DNA from: Halanaerobiales bacterium
GTDB lineage: Bacteria > Bacillota_F > Halanaerobiia > Halanaerobiales > DTU029
DNA: 31,869 bases
Assembly: GCA_016278415.1 (NCBI GenBank)
Contig: JADQBV010000296.1
Location: 1-31,869 of the forward strand
Direction: 5' to 3'
How positions within the stretch are numbered: position 1 is the first letter of the stretch; every line of letters begins with the position of its first letter. The notes beneath the pieces were generated by a model. It worked only from the letters and a program-made list of their open reading frames with translations. It searched no databases and was not told where the DNA came from. Shown piece by piece: positions 1 through 8,160 of this stretch. Position numbers and translations under genes: made by a program.

Positions 1-1
1 T

Positions 2-142
2 TTGAAATATACTTCTATGCCTGCTGTACTGATTGAATGTGGATTTTTAAGTAATAAAGAAGAATTGAAGCTATTAACTGATTGTAATTATATAGACAAT
101 ATTGCAGCTGCTATATTGGGAGGAATCGGTAATTATTATTAA
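2..142 (+). CDS. N-acetylmuramoyl-L-alanine amidase, C-terminal fragment
   Basis: Only the last 46 codons lie in the window; the gene starts before base 1. The visible residues carry the PAVLIECGFLSN stretch, which is characteristic of the end of zinc-dependent Amidase_3 cell-wall hydrolases, where the Glu in the IEC context is the catalytic glutamate. Such enzymes cleave the amide bond between muramic acid and the stem peptide. The next gene starts 26 bases later and encodes a small membrane protein, a pairing typical of phage lysis cassettes, although sporulation and cell-separation amidases share the same fold. The domain call is firm; the phage origin is inferred from neighbours. Confidence 0.85.
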   Translation: MKYTSMPAVLIECGFLSNKEELKLLTDCNYIDNIAAAILGGIGNYY

Positions 143-168
143 AAACTTAATAGAAATGGGGTGAAAAG

Positions 169-543
169 ATGGATATTAATTGGGGTTTAATAGTTAATGT
201 TGTTTTAACTTTAATACCAGCACTATCAATTCTATTCTTTATTCTAAAACACTTTTTTCCTGGAACTGATCCTTATTTGAGGAAAGGGGCAGTTATTCTG
301 GCTGAAGTAGATGATATAATAGATGGGGTATTATTGAAATTACCGGATAATAAATATCTAAATACAATTAATGACTTTATTGACCAGGTGCTAAATGAAC
401 TTGAAGAGGCCGGATATGATGTTACTGATCAGGATAAGAAAAAGTTATCATATCACATTAAAGGGAAAGTGAAGAAAGAAGACGGATTGGATGTTAAATG
501 GGAAGATGGAAAGTTGAAATTAGATTATAATAGGAAGTTTTAA
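169..543 (+). CDS. Small membrane-anchored protein, holin-like position
   Basis: This 124-residue protein has one hydrophobic segment at about residues 6-29, followed by a charged, probably helical cytoplasmic or peripheral tail rich in Lys, Asp and Glu. A GGGGTG ribosome binding site precedes the ATG. It directly follows the amidase and is closed by a strong terminator, so the two probably form one transcript. I do not recognise a named family. Its position and its single N-terminal membrane segment suggest a phage holin-like or lysis-accessory protein, but many holins have two or more segments, so this role is inference only. Confidence 0.6.
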   Translation: MDINWGLIVNVVLTLIPALSILFFILKHFFPGTDPYLRKGAVILAEVDDIIDGVLLKLPDNKYLNTINDFIDQVLNELEEAGYDVTDQDKKKLSYHIKGKVKKEDGLDVKWEDGKLKLDYNRKF

Positions 544-545
544 AG

Positions 546-570
546 ACCGCAGAAATGCGGTTTTTCCTTT
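546..570 (+). terminator. Rho-independent terminator after the amidase/membrane protein genes
   Basis: A 6-bp perfect stem (ACCGCA / TGCGGT) with a GAAA tetraloop is followed immediately by a T-rich run. It begins three bases after the stop codon of the 124-residue gene, so it ends the lysis-like transcript. Confidence 0.85.
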
Positions 571-712
571 ATTATGCAGGATTTAGTAATTTATTAGAGA
601 ATTAAATAATTATAGTAAAGAATTTTGTGATTATTGTAATAATTGTATTTTTATTTGGTTTATAAATATTACCTACTAAATACTTTTAGCAATTATGAAA
701 GGAGGTATAGTG

Positions 713-862
713 ATGGCAGTTAAACATATAAATACCGATATTGTTCATAGTGGAGCAAAAGGTGGAAAGACTGGTTGCGGAATTGATACAACAGAAAAAC
801 CAAGTCATTGGGTTAATACTAGTTCTAAAATAACTTGTAAAAAAGACGGTTGTAAAAATTAA
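713..862 (+). CDS. 49-residue Cys/Trp-containing small protein
   Basis: An AAAGGAGG ribosome binding site at 698-705 precedes this ATG with good spacing. The 49-residue product has three cysteines: one in a GGKTGCGID stretch and two in a C-terminal CKKDGCKN motif. A conserved-looking PSHWVNTSSKITC segment lies between them. From memory, short proteins with a CG...W.NT..K.TC..C layout recur near the ends of Firmicutes prophages, and the cysteines could bind a metal; I cannot verify this. It has its own terminator, so it is a separate small transcription unit between the lysis-like genes and the defence-like cassette. Function unknown. Confidence 0.7.
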   Translation: MAVKHINTDIVHSGAKGGKTGCGIDTTEKPSHWVNTSSKITCKKDGCKN

Positions 863-870
863 TTAGTACG

Positions 871-924
871 AATCAAGTAACTGTTACTATATTTAATGAG
901 TTAATGGTTACTTGATTTTATTTT
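871..924 (+). terminator. Long-stem terminator after the 49-residue gene
   Basis: An 11-bp perfect inverted repeat (AATCAAGTAAC at 871-881 and GTTACTTGATT at 907-917) is followed by a T-rich run. It starts nine bases after the stop codon of the small Cys protein. Confidence 0.75.
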
Positions 925-966
925 GAATTTTATACTAATGAAAAAATTTAAAAGTTTTATATTTAT

Positions 967-990
967 AAAACCGCTTTTAGTGGTTTTTTC
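967..990 (+). terminator. Second terminator-like hairpin
   Basis: AAAACC at 967-972 pairs with GGTTTT at 982-987, with an inner G.T and C-G pair and a T run. No gene ends directly before it, so it acts either as a back-up terminator for the 49-residue gene or marks a lost small gene. Confidence 0.6.
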
Positions 991-1031
991 TTTTGCAGGA
1001 AATAATAGTTTTTTATCGTATTATATATAAG

Positions 1032-1066
1032 AAAGGTAATATTTGTATGCTATATATACCTTTTTT
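1032..1066 (+). terminator. Weak hairpin with T tract upstream of the nuclease-NTPase gene
   Basis: AAAGGTA at 1032-1038 can pair with TACCTTT at 1057-1063, ending in six T residues. It lies about 50 bases before the large gene. It could be another terminator or a leader structure; the AT-rich stem is weak. Confidence 0.3.
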
Positions 1067-1113
1067 ACTTTATAAATATTGAAATAAAATGGAAGCCAAG
1101 AAAAGAGGATATT

Positions 1114-4100
1114 ATGGGTAATAAAGATTCTTTTAAGGGAAATACAGAAACTATTAATGATGCAATGCCATCAAATGCTGGAGATCGCTATCATTTTGTA
1201 TATGTTGCTAGACGTATGATAGATATGCTGCACCCACGTAATAAATTAGAATTTATTAACATGGAGAATGTTGCTAAAGAAGATTTAATATTTCAAGATA
1301 ATCCCGAGACTTTCCTAGGTGTAGATTTAACTGAATATTATACAAGTGATAATGATGAAGAGTTAAGAGATGTAGTTGTAGTTCAAGTTAAATATAGTCC
1401 AACTCATCCCAATAGTACTTGGACATTAAATAAATTATGTAAAAATAAGCTTAGTAAAAATGGGAATGAAAAGTCTGGTTCTTCAGTACTAAGAAAATTA
1501 GCAAATGCATTTGATGCTTTTTATAAAAAATATGATAAAAAAACGAGGAAGAAAGTTACAATAAAATTATATACAAATCAAGATTTAAGCACTGATCTTA
1601 GAAAATACCTGAAAGATGCTAAAGAGTTAGTTAATGGAAAAGATGATTTGGATGGTTCAAAAATATTAAGAGATACTGAGGGAGAGATCAAGGTTATCTT
1701 AAATGAATTAGAAGAAACAACTAATCTTTCCTGGAAACGCCTTGCAGCATTTTTATCTTCCTGGGATATATCATGTTTTGGGCAGAATATTATTTCTGAT
1801 GTTGAAGCTGATCTTTTTTCTAGCGCAAGCCAATATATTACGGATTTCGGCCAATATGTGAATACATTAATTGGTTACATACAAGACCATGCCATTCCTA
1901 ATAGGTCAACAGAAATTTATCCAGAAAAAGTATATGCACTACTTAGACTTAGAAAAGAGGATTTTTTTCCTGCACCTACAAAATTTTATGATCATAATAA
2001 TTTATTATTTACTCAGTCAGCTAAAGATTTACTTGATGCAATTGAAAATAAATCAAAAGGAATAATATTATTTCATGGCGTTAGTGGAGTAGGAAAGAGT
2101 ACTGCCCTCCAAATTGCTGCTCAAAAATATGGAGATGGTAGATCTACGGTCATATATGATTGCTATGCTGGTGGCGCAGGTTTACAGTCTGGATCAGAAC
2201 GTTTTCCATATAAAAAATTTTTTGTACAAATTATAAATGAACTTGATGGCTTGTTTCATACAGATGTTATTGCCAACACTAGATTAGAGTATGAACATAT
2301 TATGAGAGAATTTAATAAATCTCTTACTGTTGCTTCTGAAAAGGCAAAAAAATTGGGTAATAAATTAATTATAGCCATAGATGCAATTGATAATGCATTA
2401 TTCGCTGCTAACCTTATGTCGGTATACACATCTGATTCTTTTGTTCCGCTTATTTGGAATTTAAAAATCCCCGAGAATTGTATTTTTGTTATATCATGTA
2501 GAACAGAAAACTGCTATAAATTTGTTTCAGATATTAAAAGTCAATATGAAGAATTAGAAATTACAGGGTTTATAAAATCGGAGACACATTTATATATGAA
2601 ATCATTATTATCTGATCCAAGCATAGAGCTAACTGAACATATGCATTCTTGTACAAAAGGAAATCCACGCGTTCAGTCTAAAATAATGGATAGCATAGAG
2701 CATGAAGGAATTACTAATTTATATAATTATATAAAAAATAAAGCGAAAGAAAATGCATTTAAATATTATAATAATGAGTGTCCGGAAAGATTAAAAACTG
2801 AAGAGGAAAAATTAGTATTATCAATTTTACTTGAAATGAGACCATTAGTTAATATAAGTACACTTGCCGATATAGTCAAAAAATCTAAAAATGAAGTTAG
2901 AAATATTATAGAAAAAATATACTTTGGGTTAAGAATCTCTGATGAAGATACTATTTTATGGCAAGATCAAGATTTTTTGGAATTCGCCAAAGAATATTTG
3001 GAAGAATTTAAAGAAAAATCACGAAGTATTTTATCAGATTATTGTAAAGCTAATTACAATATAAAAAATAATAATTATGCTAGATATAATCTGTCATTTC
3101 ATTTTTATAAGAGCGGACTATATAAACAACTAATAGACTGGTGGCTTAATGAGGATAAATTAAGTTTACATATTGCAAGTTCTGAAATATATCAAGAAGA
3201 TGCACTAATAGACATCAAATATACAATACTAGCATCCTTAAAATTAAATAACTATACAGATGCTTTAAAAATTCTAAGTTTGTCTGTGGAGATATTACAG
3301 GGTCGGGATGTATTTAACGAAGAAATAAGGGATTTTCCTATTATTGCTATAGAAACTAATTATTTAGACCATTTGCTGGAATATTTCAAAAAAAATGAAA
3401 TAGAGTATAATCTTCCTCAGTATTATTTTAAAATCGCTAACAAACTTGCTGAGGAAAATAAAGATATAAATATTGCTAAAGATTTGTGTAGAAGAGGCTA
3501 TACTATTTTACAAAAGGAAAATATACCTGGAAGGGGTTTCAGCCAAGATGATATATTAGAAATAGCCTTATTTGAAACTTATATTTTGGGGTTTGAAAAA
3601 TCTTTGCTCAACATGAAAAGGTGGACCCCACAGGAAAATATTTATATATCTTATACTAAGTTTTTAAAGTCTGTTTCAAATAAATATCAAGATAAGATAA
3701 TTAGTATTATACTAAATGCAGATCTTGAAAAGTCTCAAAGAGTATATTCTTTATTGGGTATTTTAAGTAATAAGGAAATAGAAATTGATAAGCAACAATA
3801 TCGTGAAATAACTGAAGAAGTTCTGATTTATTTGGAAAACGGCACATATGATTTTACTGAGGTGTTAGAACCACTATATGATATTTTAGAGAAATTGTTA
3901 TCTTATAATATGGTTAATTTAGCCAAGGAGATTGTTAAATACTGTAATGTATCAAAGCCTACTTATTATTTAGATAATAACCTTACTAATTATATAAAAC
4001 TAAAAGCTTTTCAAACAATTCTTGATATCGAATATTTTAACCCTACTAAATTTGAATTTGAAAATTCAAATGATAAAAAATATAATCCTCAACTAGAACA

Positions 4101-7100
4101 AATACGCATGTTTATGGAAGTCCAATACCCAGCTTTAATTTGTAGATTAAATACAATATACAATAAAAATACTGAAAAAACAATCAATGAAATAAAAACT
4201 TATTTAACAAAATTAAATAGATCAGATTATCGTATGGACAATACATTGATTTATTCAGGGTGTTGGCTAATTGAAAGTATTATATCTTTACCAAAAACTA
4301 ATTTTGAAATTTTAGAACAGATTATTGATACAATAAGTGCTTTAATAAATTCAAATGTTAATAAGGGTTTTGTACAATATGCAGATCTCTTGTCTAAGGA
4401 TAAAAGATATTACGCTTTAGCTGAGAGGTTGATATATGAAAAGAGAAAGAAAATAGATCCATTATCATATTCTTCTAGAGAAGCTGTTAGAACATTATTT
4501 TCTTTATATTTAAGTGCGCGAAGATTTGACCAGCATTTTGCTGATAACTTATATACTGATGCCCGTTTGTTAGCAAATAAATGGGGTGATGACAACATTG
4601 ATAGTTTATCATTTTCTATTTTAGAAAATGCCAAACACGCAAAAGATGATTTAAATGAAAATAATATTTTTCAGCTTACTTCTTTGTTTAAATATATGAA
4701 GAAGTCATCAAATGAAGTGGTTGATACTTATATGAAGAATTTATTACATCTACTCGGTTTTATTAATCCTACTATAGCTTTTCAATATATCAAAGAATTA
4801 ATAAATGAAAATCGTGATTTATCGTATGAAGATATAGTTGGTTCACCAATTTTAGGGCTATTAGATTCGGGGAAAAGTGATTGTACAGTATTTTTGCCTC
4901 TTACCCAGCTAATAAGTTCAAAAAAAGAAGTAATAGATATTTATCGTTCATCAATTCTAAAAACATCAGTTGATGATCAAAGAAAAAATATCATTAAATC
5001 TTTTGCTAAGTATCTAAGAACAAATATACCACTAGAAAATAGAAAAGAAGAAATTAATGATTTTTTGTATTGGGCTGATAACAATGATATGGGTAAATAT
5101 AAAACAATAGAAGAGATGAAAAATTTAGTGAGTAATCTACCTGATCCAATAAAAAAAGATAATAGAAAATATGTTAATGATGTTGATAAAAAAGAAAATA
5201 AAAATTCATTGTTAACAAGTTTTAAGAGGGAATTAAATATTTCTCTTGATTCTGCTATAACTGTTTTAAAGAGTGCTTCACCAAAAGATATTAAGAATTT
5301 AGATGATGAAAATATTAATGAAATCATTAAAATTTTAACTAAACGTCTTTTATCATCACAAATTAATAAATTATTAGATATATTTGAAGAGTGGAGTGTA
5401 GTTTGGCCAGAGCCAAAAATTTTTAGTTTCCTTATAAAAATATTAGAAGAAGTGCAAATGCCGGAAAGAGTTATTAGTATTATTAAATCAAGATTCCAAT
5501 GCTTGTTAACACCTACATATCTAAAAAAATTGTCACTTAATTATTATAATAATTATTTAGATGAAATACTTGGATGTAAATTGATAAACTCTGATGAATT
5601 AATTGAAATTATTTTATCATCTATTGCTAAATATATAGATGAATTAAATGCAGATAATATTTATCGGTGGATTGGCCATTTAGGCAAATTACTTAAATCC
5701 CAAGAGACGTTAAAAGTACTAAATAACATGCTTGCAAGGTCTTTGAAGAACATTCCTAAAGAAATCAAAACTTTAAATGAATTTTTTTATGATATAAAAA
5801 TAGATCCGATTTGTATTTTAATCAAAATATTTAGTGATGATTTAGGTGATCCTAGACAACATACTAGATGGAATGCTTTATATATTTTAATTGATATGAG
5901 TTTAATAAAAGGCGATATTGTATTAGCCTCTTTAGTTAATGAATTACATGATAAGAAGCATAATAGGTGGATAACCAAAAGAGAATGGTTGCTATTTGCT
6001 TTGCATCATATTAGTTTAAGAAAACCAGATTTTCTTGAACCATATATAGATGAAATATCACATCATGCTTTAAGTAAAGAGTTTCCTCATGCAAAAATTA
6101 GATATCATGCCAAAGAAATCTTAATAAACATTGAAAAGAATAATCCGGGTGTAATTTCTTTCAAAGAATTAAATAAAATTAAGAAAGTTAATGAACCGAA
6201 GAAATTATTTACTAAGGATGAGCTGGAAGGATGGAGTATCCCATATAAAGGTAAAAACTGGAGTCAAAAGGATGATCAATTTTTTAATTTTGATTCAATG
6301 GATACACTACCTTATTGGTATTCCCGATTAGGAAGATGTTTTGCACAGCATAGATGTCATGTCGCGGATATTGCTTATAAATGGATTGTTAACAAATGGG
6401 AAATAACAGATAAAAAATGTAGGAAGGACAGAGAAGAAAATGATTATGATTGGCAAAAGACTAGTAATAGACAAGGAACTGAACCCGTAATTGAAGACTT
6501 AAAATTATATGCTGAAAGGCACGCGATGTTTATGGCTGCTGGAGAATTAATTGATAATCAACCAGTATTTTATGATGGTGATAGAGAGGGAGACCGCTGG
6601 CATAATTGGCTGCGTTATCGTTTGAGAGCAGCGGATGTATCATTACCAAGTCAATTTATTGATATACCACCGTGTACTAATGAAAACTATGGTATTTTCA
6701 ATAAAGATTTTGAGATTTGGGTTAAAAGGGATAATAGGGAAGAATTTAAAGATGAGTTATTTGAGGTTAATAATGATTGGATAATAGTTGGAGGTAGTAA
6801 GTCAGGTGTATTTGAAGATAGACAATTTGGGGTAACTGTTAAAACTGCATTAGTAAACTCTAAAACATCTGAAGCTTTGGCGAGGTCCATTATTTCTGAA
6901 GATTTTTTTCCATTACCATACATCGATGTAACATATGATACAATATTACCCGAATTAGAGTATGACCTAGAAAACAGTTCTGATTATTATATATTCCCTG
7001 ATAATGAAATAGATAATGGTATATTTAAACTAAAGTCTTTTTTAGCTAACTGGCATCAAGAAATGCCTTTTCATTCTTTTGATTCCAAATGGCCCGAACA

Positions 7101-7437
7101 TGGTAGAGATTATTATTTTCCATCATTAGATTTTTGTAAGAAAATGCATATTTATAGATTGCCAAATTCTTTGAAATGGTTTAATCAAAAGGGAGATGAA
7201 GTTGCTTATCATAAAATCTGGTATGATCACTATAGTAGTAATAAATATACTGAAGGTTATAAACTCGTAATAAAGAAAGATTTGCTTTGCCAATATTTAA
7301 AAATAGTAAGTCTTGATATGATTTTTAAAGTTACTATTTCCAGACAGAAGTCATCACGATATAGGAAAGATAGTAGTGAATATGATTTGGGTGTAAGTCA
7401 GGCATTTATTTTAACTGATAAGGGTGACTTGAAATGA
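1114..7437 (+). CDS. Giant STAND-like NTPase with N-terminal Cap4/PD-(D/E)XK nuclease domain
   Basis: The 2107-residue product has three parts. Residues about 20-250 look like a Cap4/DUF4297-type nuclease domain: Glu46, Asp71 in a GVDLTEYY context and Gln91-x-Lys93 in VVVVQVKYS fit the D...QxK restriction-enzyme core. Residues about 300-560 form a P-loop NTPase with Walker A GVSGVGKST (322-330), a YDCYAGGAG strand soon after, and Walker B IIAIDAIDN with Asp423/Asp426. The remaining 1500 residues are mostly helical and probably form TPR/HEAT-like repeats, ending in a Trp-rich segment. Known Avs (antiviral STAND) proteins share the effector-NTPase-sensor order, in which phage-protein binding triggers oligomerisation and nuclease activity; that role is inferred here. 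The stop overlaps the start of the next gene by four bases (ATGA), indicating translational coupling. Start chosen for the AGAGG site upstream. It is strongly AT-rich relative to the metabolic genes further right. Confidence 0.8.
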   Translation: MGNKDSFKGNTETINDAMPSNAGDRYHFVYVARRMIDMLHPRNKLEFINMENVAKEDLIFQDNPETFLGVDLTEYYTSDNDEELRDVVVVQVKYSPTHPNSTWTLNKLCKNKLSKNGNEKSGSSVLRKLANAFDAFYKKYDKKTRKKVTIKLYTNQDLSTDLRKYLKDAKELVNGKDDLDGSKILRDTEGEIKVILNELEETTNLSWKRLAAFLSSWDISCFGQNIISDVEADLFSSASQYITDFGQYVNTLIGYIQDHAIPNRSTEIYPEKVYALLRLRKEDFFPAPTKFYDHNNLLFTQSAKDLLDAIENKSKGIILFHGVSGVGKSTALQIAAQKYGDGRSTVIYDCYAGGAGLQSGSERFPYKKFFVQIINELDGLFHTDVIANTRLEYEHIMREFNKSLTVASEKAKKLGNKLIIAIDAIDNALFAANLMSVYTSDSFVPLIWNLKIPENCIFVISCRTENCYKFVSDIKSQYEELEITGFIKSETHLYMKSLLSDPSIELTEHMHSCTKGNPRVQSKIMDSIEHEGITNLYNYIKNKAKENAFKYYNNECPERLKTEEEKLVLSILLEMRPLVNISTLADIVKKSKNEVRNIIEKIYFGLRISDEDTILWQDQDFLEFAKEYLEEFKEKSRSILSDYCKANYNIKNNNYARYNLSFHFYKSGLYKQLIDWWLNEDKLSLHIASSEIYQEDALIDIKYTILASLKLNNYTDALKILSLSVEILQGRDVFNEEIRDFPIIAIETNYLDHLLEYFKKNEIEYNLPQYYFKIANKLAEENKDINIAKDLCRRGYTILQKENIPGRGFSQDDILEIALFETYILGFEKSLLNMKRWTPQENIYISYTKFLKSVSNKYQDKIISIILNADLEKSQRVYSLLGILSNKEIEIDKQQYREITEEVLIYLENGTYDFTEVLEPLYDILEKLLSYNMVNLAKEIVKYCNVSKPTYYLDNNLTNYIKLKAFQTILDIEYFNPTKFEFENSNDKKYNPQLEQIRMFMEVQYPALICRLNTIYNKNTEKTINEIKTYLTKLNRSDYRMDNTLIYSGCWLIESIISLPKTNFEILEQIIDTISALINSNVNKGFVQYADLLSKDKRYYALAERLIYEKRKKIDPLSYSSREAVRTLFSLYLSARRFDQHFADNLYTDARLLANKWGDDNIDSLSFSILENAKHAKDDLNENNIFQLTSLFKYMKKSSNEVVDTYMKNLLHLLGFINPTIAFQYIKELINENRDLSYEDIVGSPILGLLDSGKSDCTVFLPLTQLISSKKEVIDIYRSSILKTSVDDQRKNIIKSFAKYLRTNIPLENRKEEINDFLYWADNNDMGKYKTIEEMKNLVSNLPDPIKKDNRKYVNDVDKKENKNSLLTSFKRELNISLDSAITVLKSASPKDIKNLDDENINEIIKILTKRLLSSQINKLLDIFEEWSVVWPEPKIFSFLIKILEEVQMPERVISIIKSRFQCLLTPTYLKKLSLNYYNNYLDEILGCKLINSDELIEIILSSIAKYIDELNADNIYRWIGHLGKLLKSQETLKVLNNMLARSLKNIPKEIKTLNEFFYDIKIDPICILIKIFSDDLGDPRQHTRWNALYILIDMSLIKGDIVLASLVNELHDKKHNRWITKREWLLFALHHISLRKPDFLEPYIDEISHHALSKEFPHAKIRYHAKEILINIEKNNPGVISFKELNKIKKVNEPKKLFTKDELEGWSIPYKGKNWSQKDDQFFNFDSMDTLPYWYSRLGRCFAQHRCHVADIAYKWIVNKWEITDKKCRKDREENDYDWQKTSNRQGTEPVIEDLKLYAERHAMFMAAGELIDNQPVFYDGDREGDRWHNWLRYRLRAADVSLPSQFIDIPPCTNENYGIFNKDFEIWVKRDNREEFKDELFEVNNDWIIVGGSKSGVFEDRQFGVTVKTALVNSKTSEALARSIISEDFFPLPYIDVTYDTILPELEYDLENSSDYYIFPDNEIDNGIFKLKSFLANWHQEMPFHSFDSKWPEHGRDYYFPSLDFCKKMHIYRLPNSLKWFNQKGDEVAYHKIWYDHYSSNKYTEGYKLVIKKDLLCQYLKIVSLDMIFKVTISRQKSSRYRKDSSEYDLGVSQAFILTDKGDLK

Positions 7438-8051
7438 AAAAGGAACTAATAGAAAAAGGAGAAAAAATCATTGACGAATTAAATATAAATAATAACAGTT
7501 CATTAAATAAATGGATGGCTCATTATATTGCTGAGCTTATAGAAAACTCTAAGTTAGATCAGGAATTATATGTCACAGATAAAGAATGTGCTGACTTAAT
7601 TATTCAACTTTGGGATATGAAAATTCAAGAACAGATAATGGAATTGAAATCTAAAAATATGGACTGGTTTAACAGAATATATGATAATAAAAATGACGAA
7701 TATTATAAAGAGTTAAGAGCATTATTATCTAATGATAAACATGAGACTCAAGGCGTATTAATTGGTGATTTTGGAATAACACTAACTGAATTAAGTTCAA
7801 TTGAAGTAAATCTGGTTAGACTCTTTGAAATTTCAAAAGGGCTGAACACTACAGAAGAAGAAGTATCGGATGAGGCAAAACAGCTATTTCAATTATTAGA
7901 ATCTGAAACGAAGATGGTTTATCAGCAAGTTATAAAGATATTCCCTGAATTTGAGGATATTTCAGTAGAAAATTTAGCAATAGTTAAAGAAAGAGTTGTA
8001 AAAGCCCTTCAATCAATTGATAAAGTCAGGCATCAGATTCTTTGGGAATAA
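7434..8051 (+). CDS. 205-residue helical partner protein of the nuclease cassette
   Basis: The start codon overlaps the stop of the giant NTPase gene (ATGA), so the two are probably translated together in a set ratio. The product is acidic and predicted to be largely alpha-helical, without membrane segments or recognisable catalytic motifs. An N-terminal SLNKWMAHYIAELIE stretch (about residues 22-36) followed by KECADLIIQLWD (about 49-60) looks like a conserved signature; from memory, similar small proteins sit beside large ATP-binding proteins and large nucleases in diverse bacteria, but I cannot confirm this. Likely an adaptor, inhibitor or complex subunit for the flanking proteins. Confidence 0.7.
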   Translation: MKKELIEKGEKIIDELNINNNSSLNKWMAHYIAELIENSKLDQELYVTDKECADLIIQLWDMKIQEQIMELKSKNMDWFNRIYDNKNDEYYKELRALLSNDKHETQGVLIGDFGITLTELSSIEVNLVRLFEISKGLNTTEEEVSDEAKQLFQLLESETKMVYQQVIKIFPEFEDISVENLAIVKERVVKALQSIDKVRHQILWE

Positions 8052-8071
8052 CTTGTATTTTTACTTCCTAA

Positions 8072-8137
8072 GATGATGTTCGTTATTTGGTAAAAACTAG
8101 AGATAAGGTGCTGGAGTTGGAGATTATTGAAAACTAA
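8072..8137 (+). pseudogene. Possible 21-codon gene remnant
   Basis: Between the second and third cassette genes a start-less open frame reads DDVRYLVKTRDKVLELEIIEN and stops. Its amino-acid pattern (alternating hydrophobic and charged residues, ending in a neat strand) looks like the C-terminal end of a real protein. No ATG precedes it in frame. It could be a fossil of a lost gene or chance; the short length makes this uncertain. Confidence 0.2.
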
Positions 8138-8160
8138 AAGATGAGAGGGGTTGAATTTTA

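Noticed and set aside
4410..4634. Minus-strand open frames inside the giant NTPase gene (also 4977-5327, 5787-5978, 6687-6923)
   Set aside because: No ribosome binding sites, low-complexity composition, and fully inside a well-supported gene; shadows.
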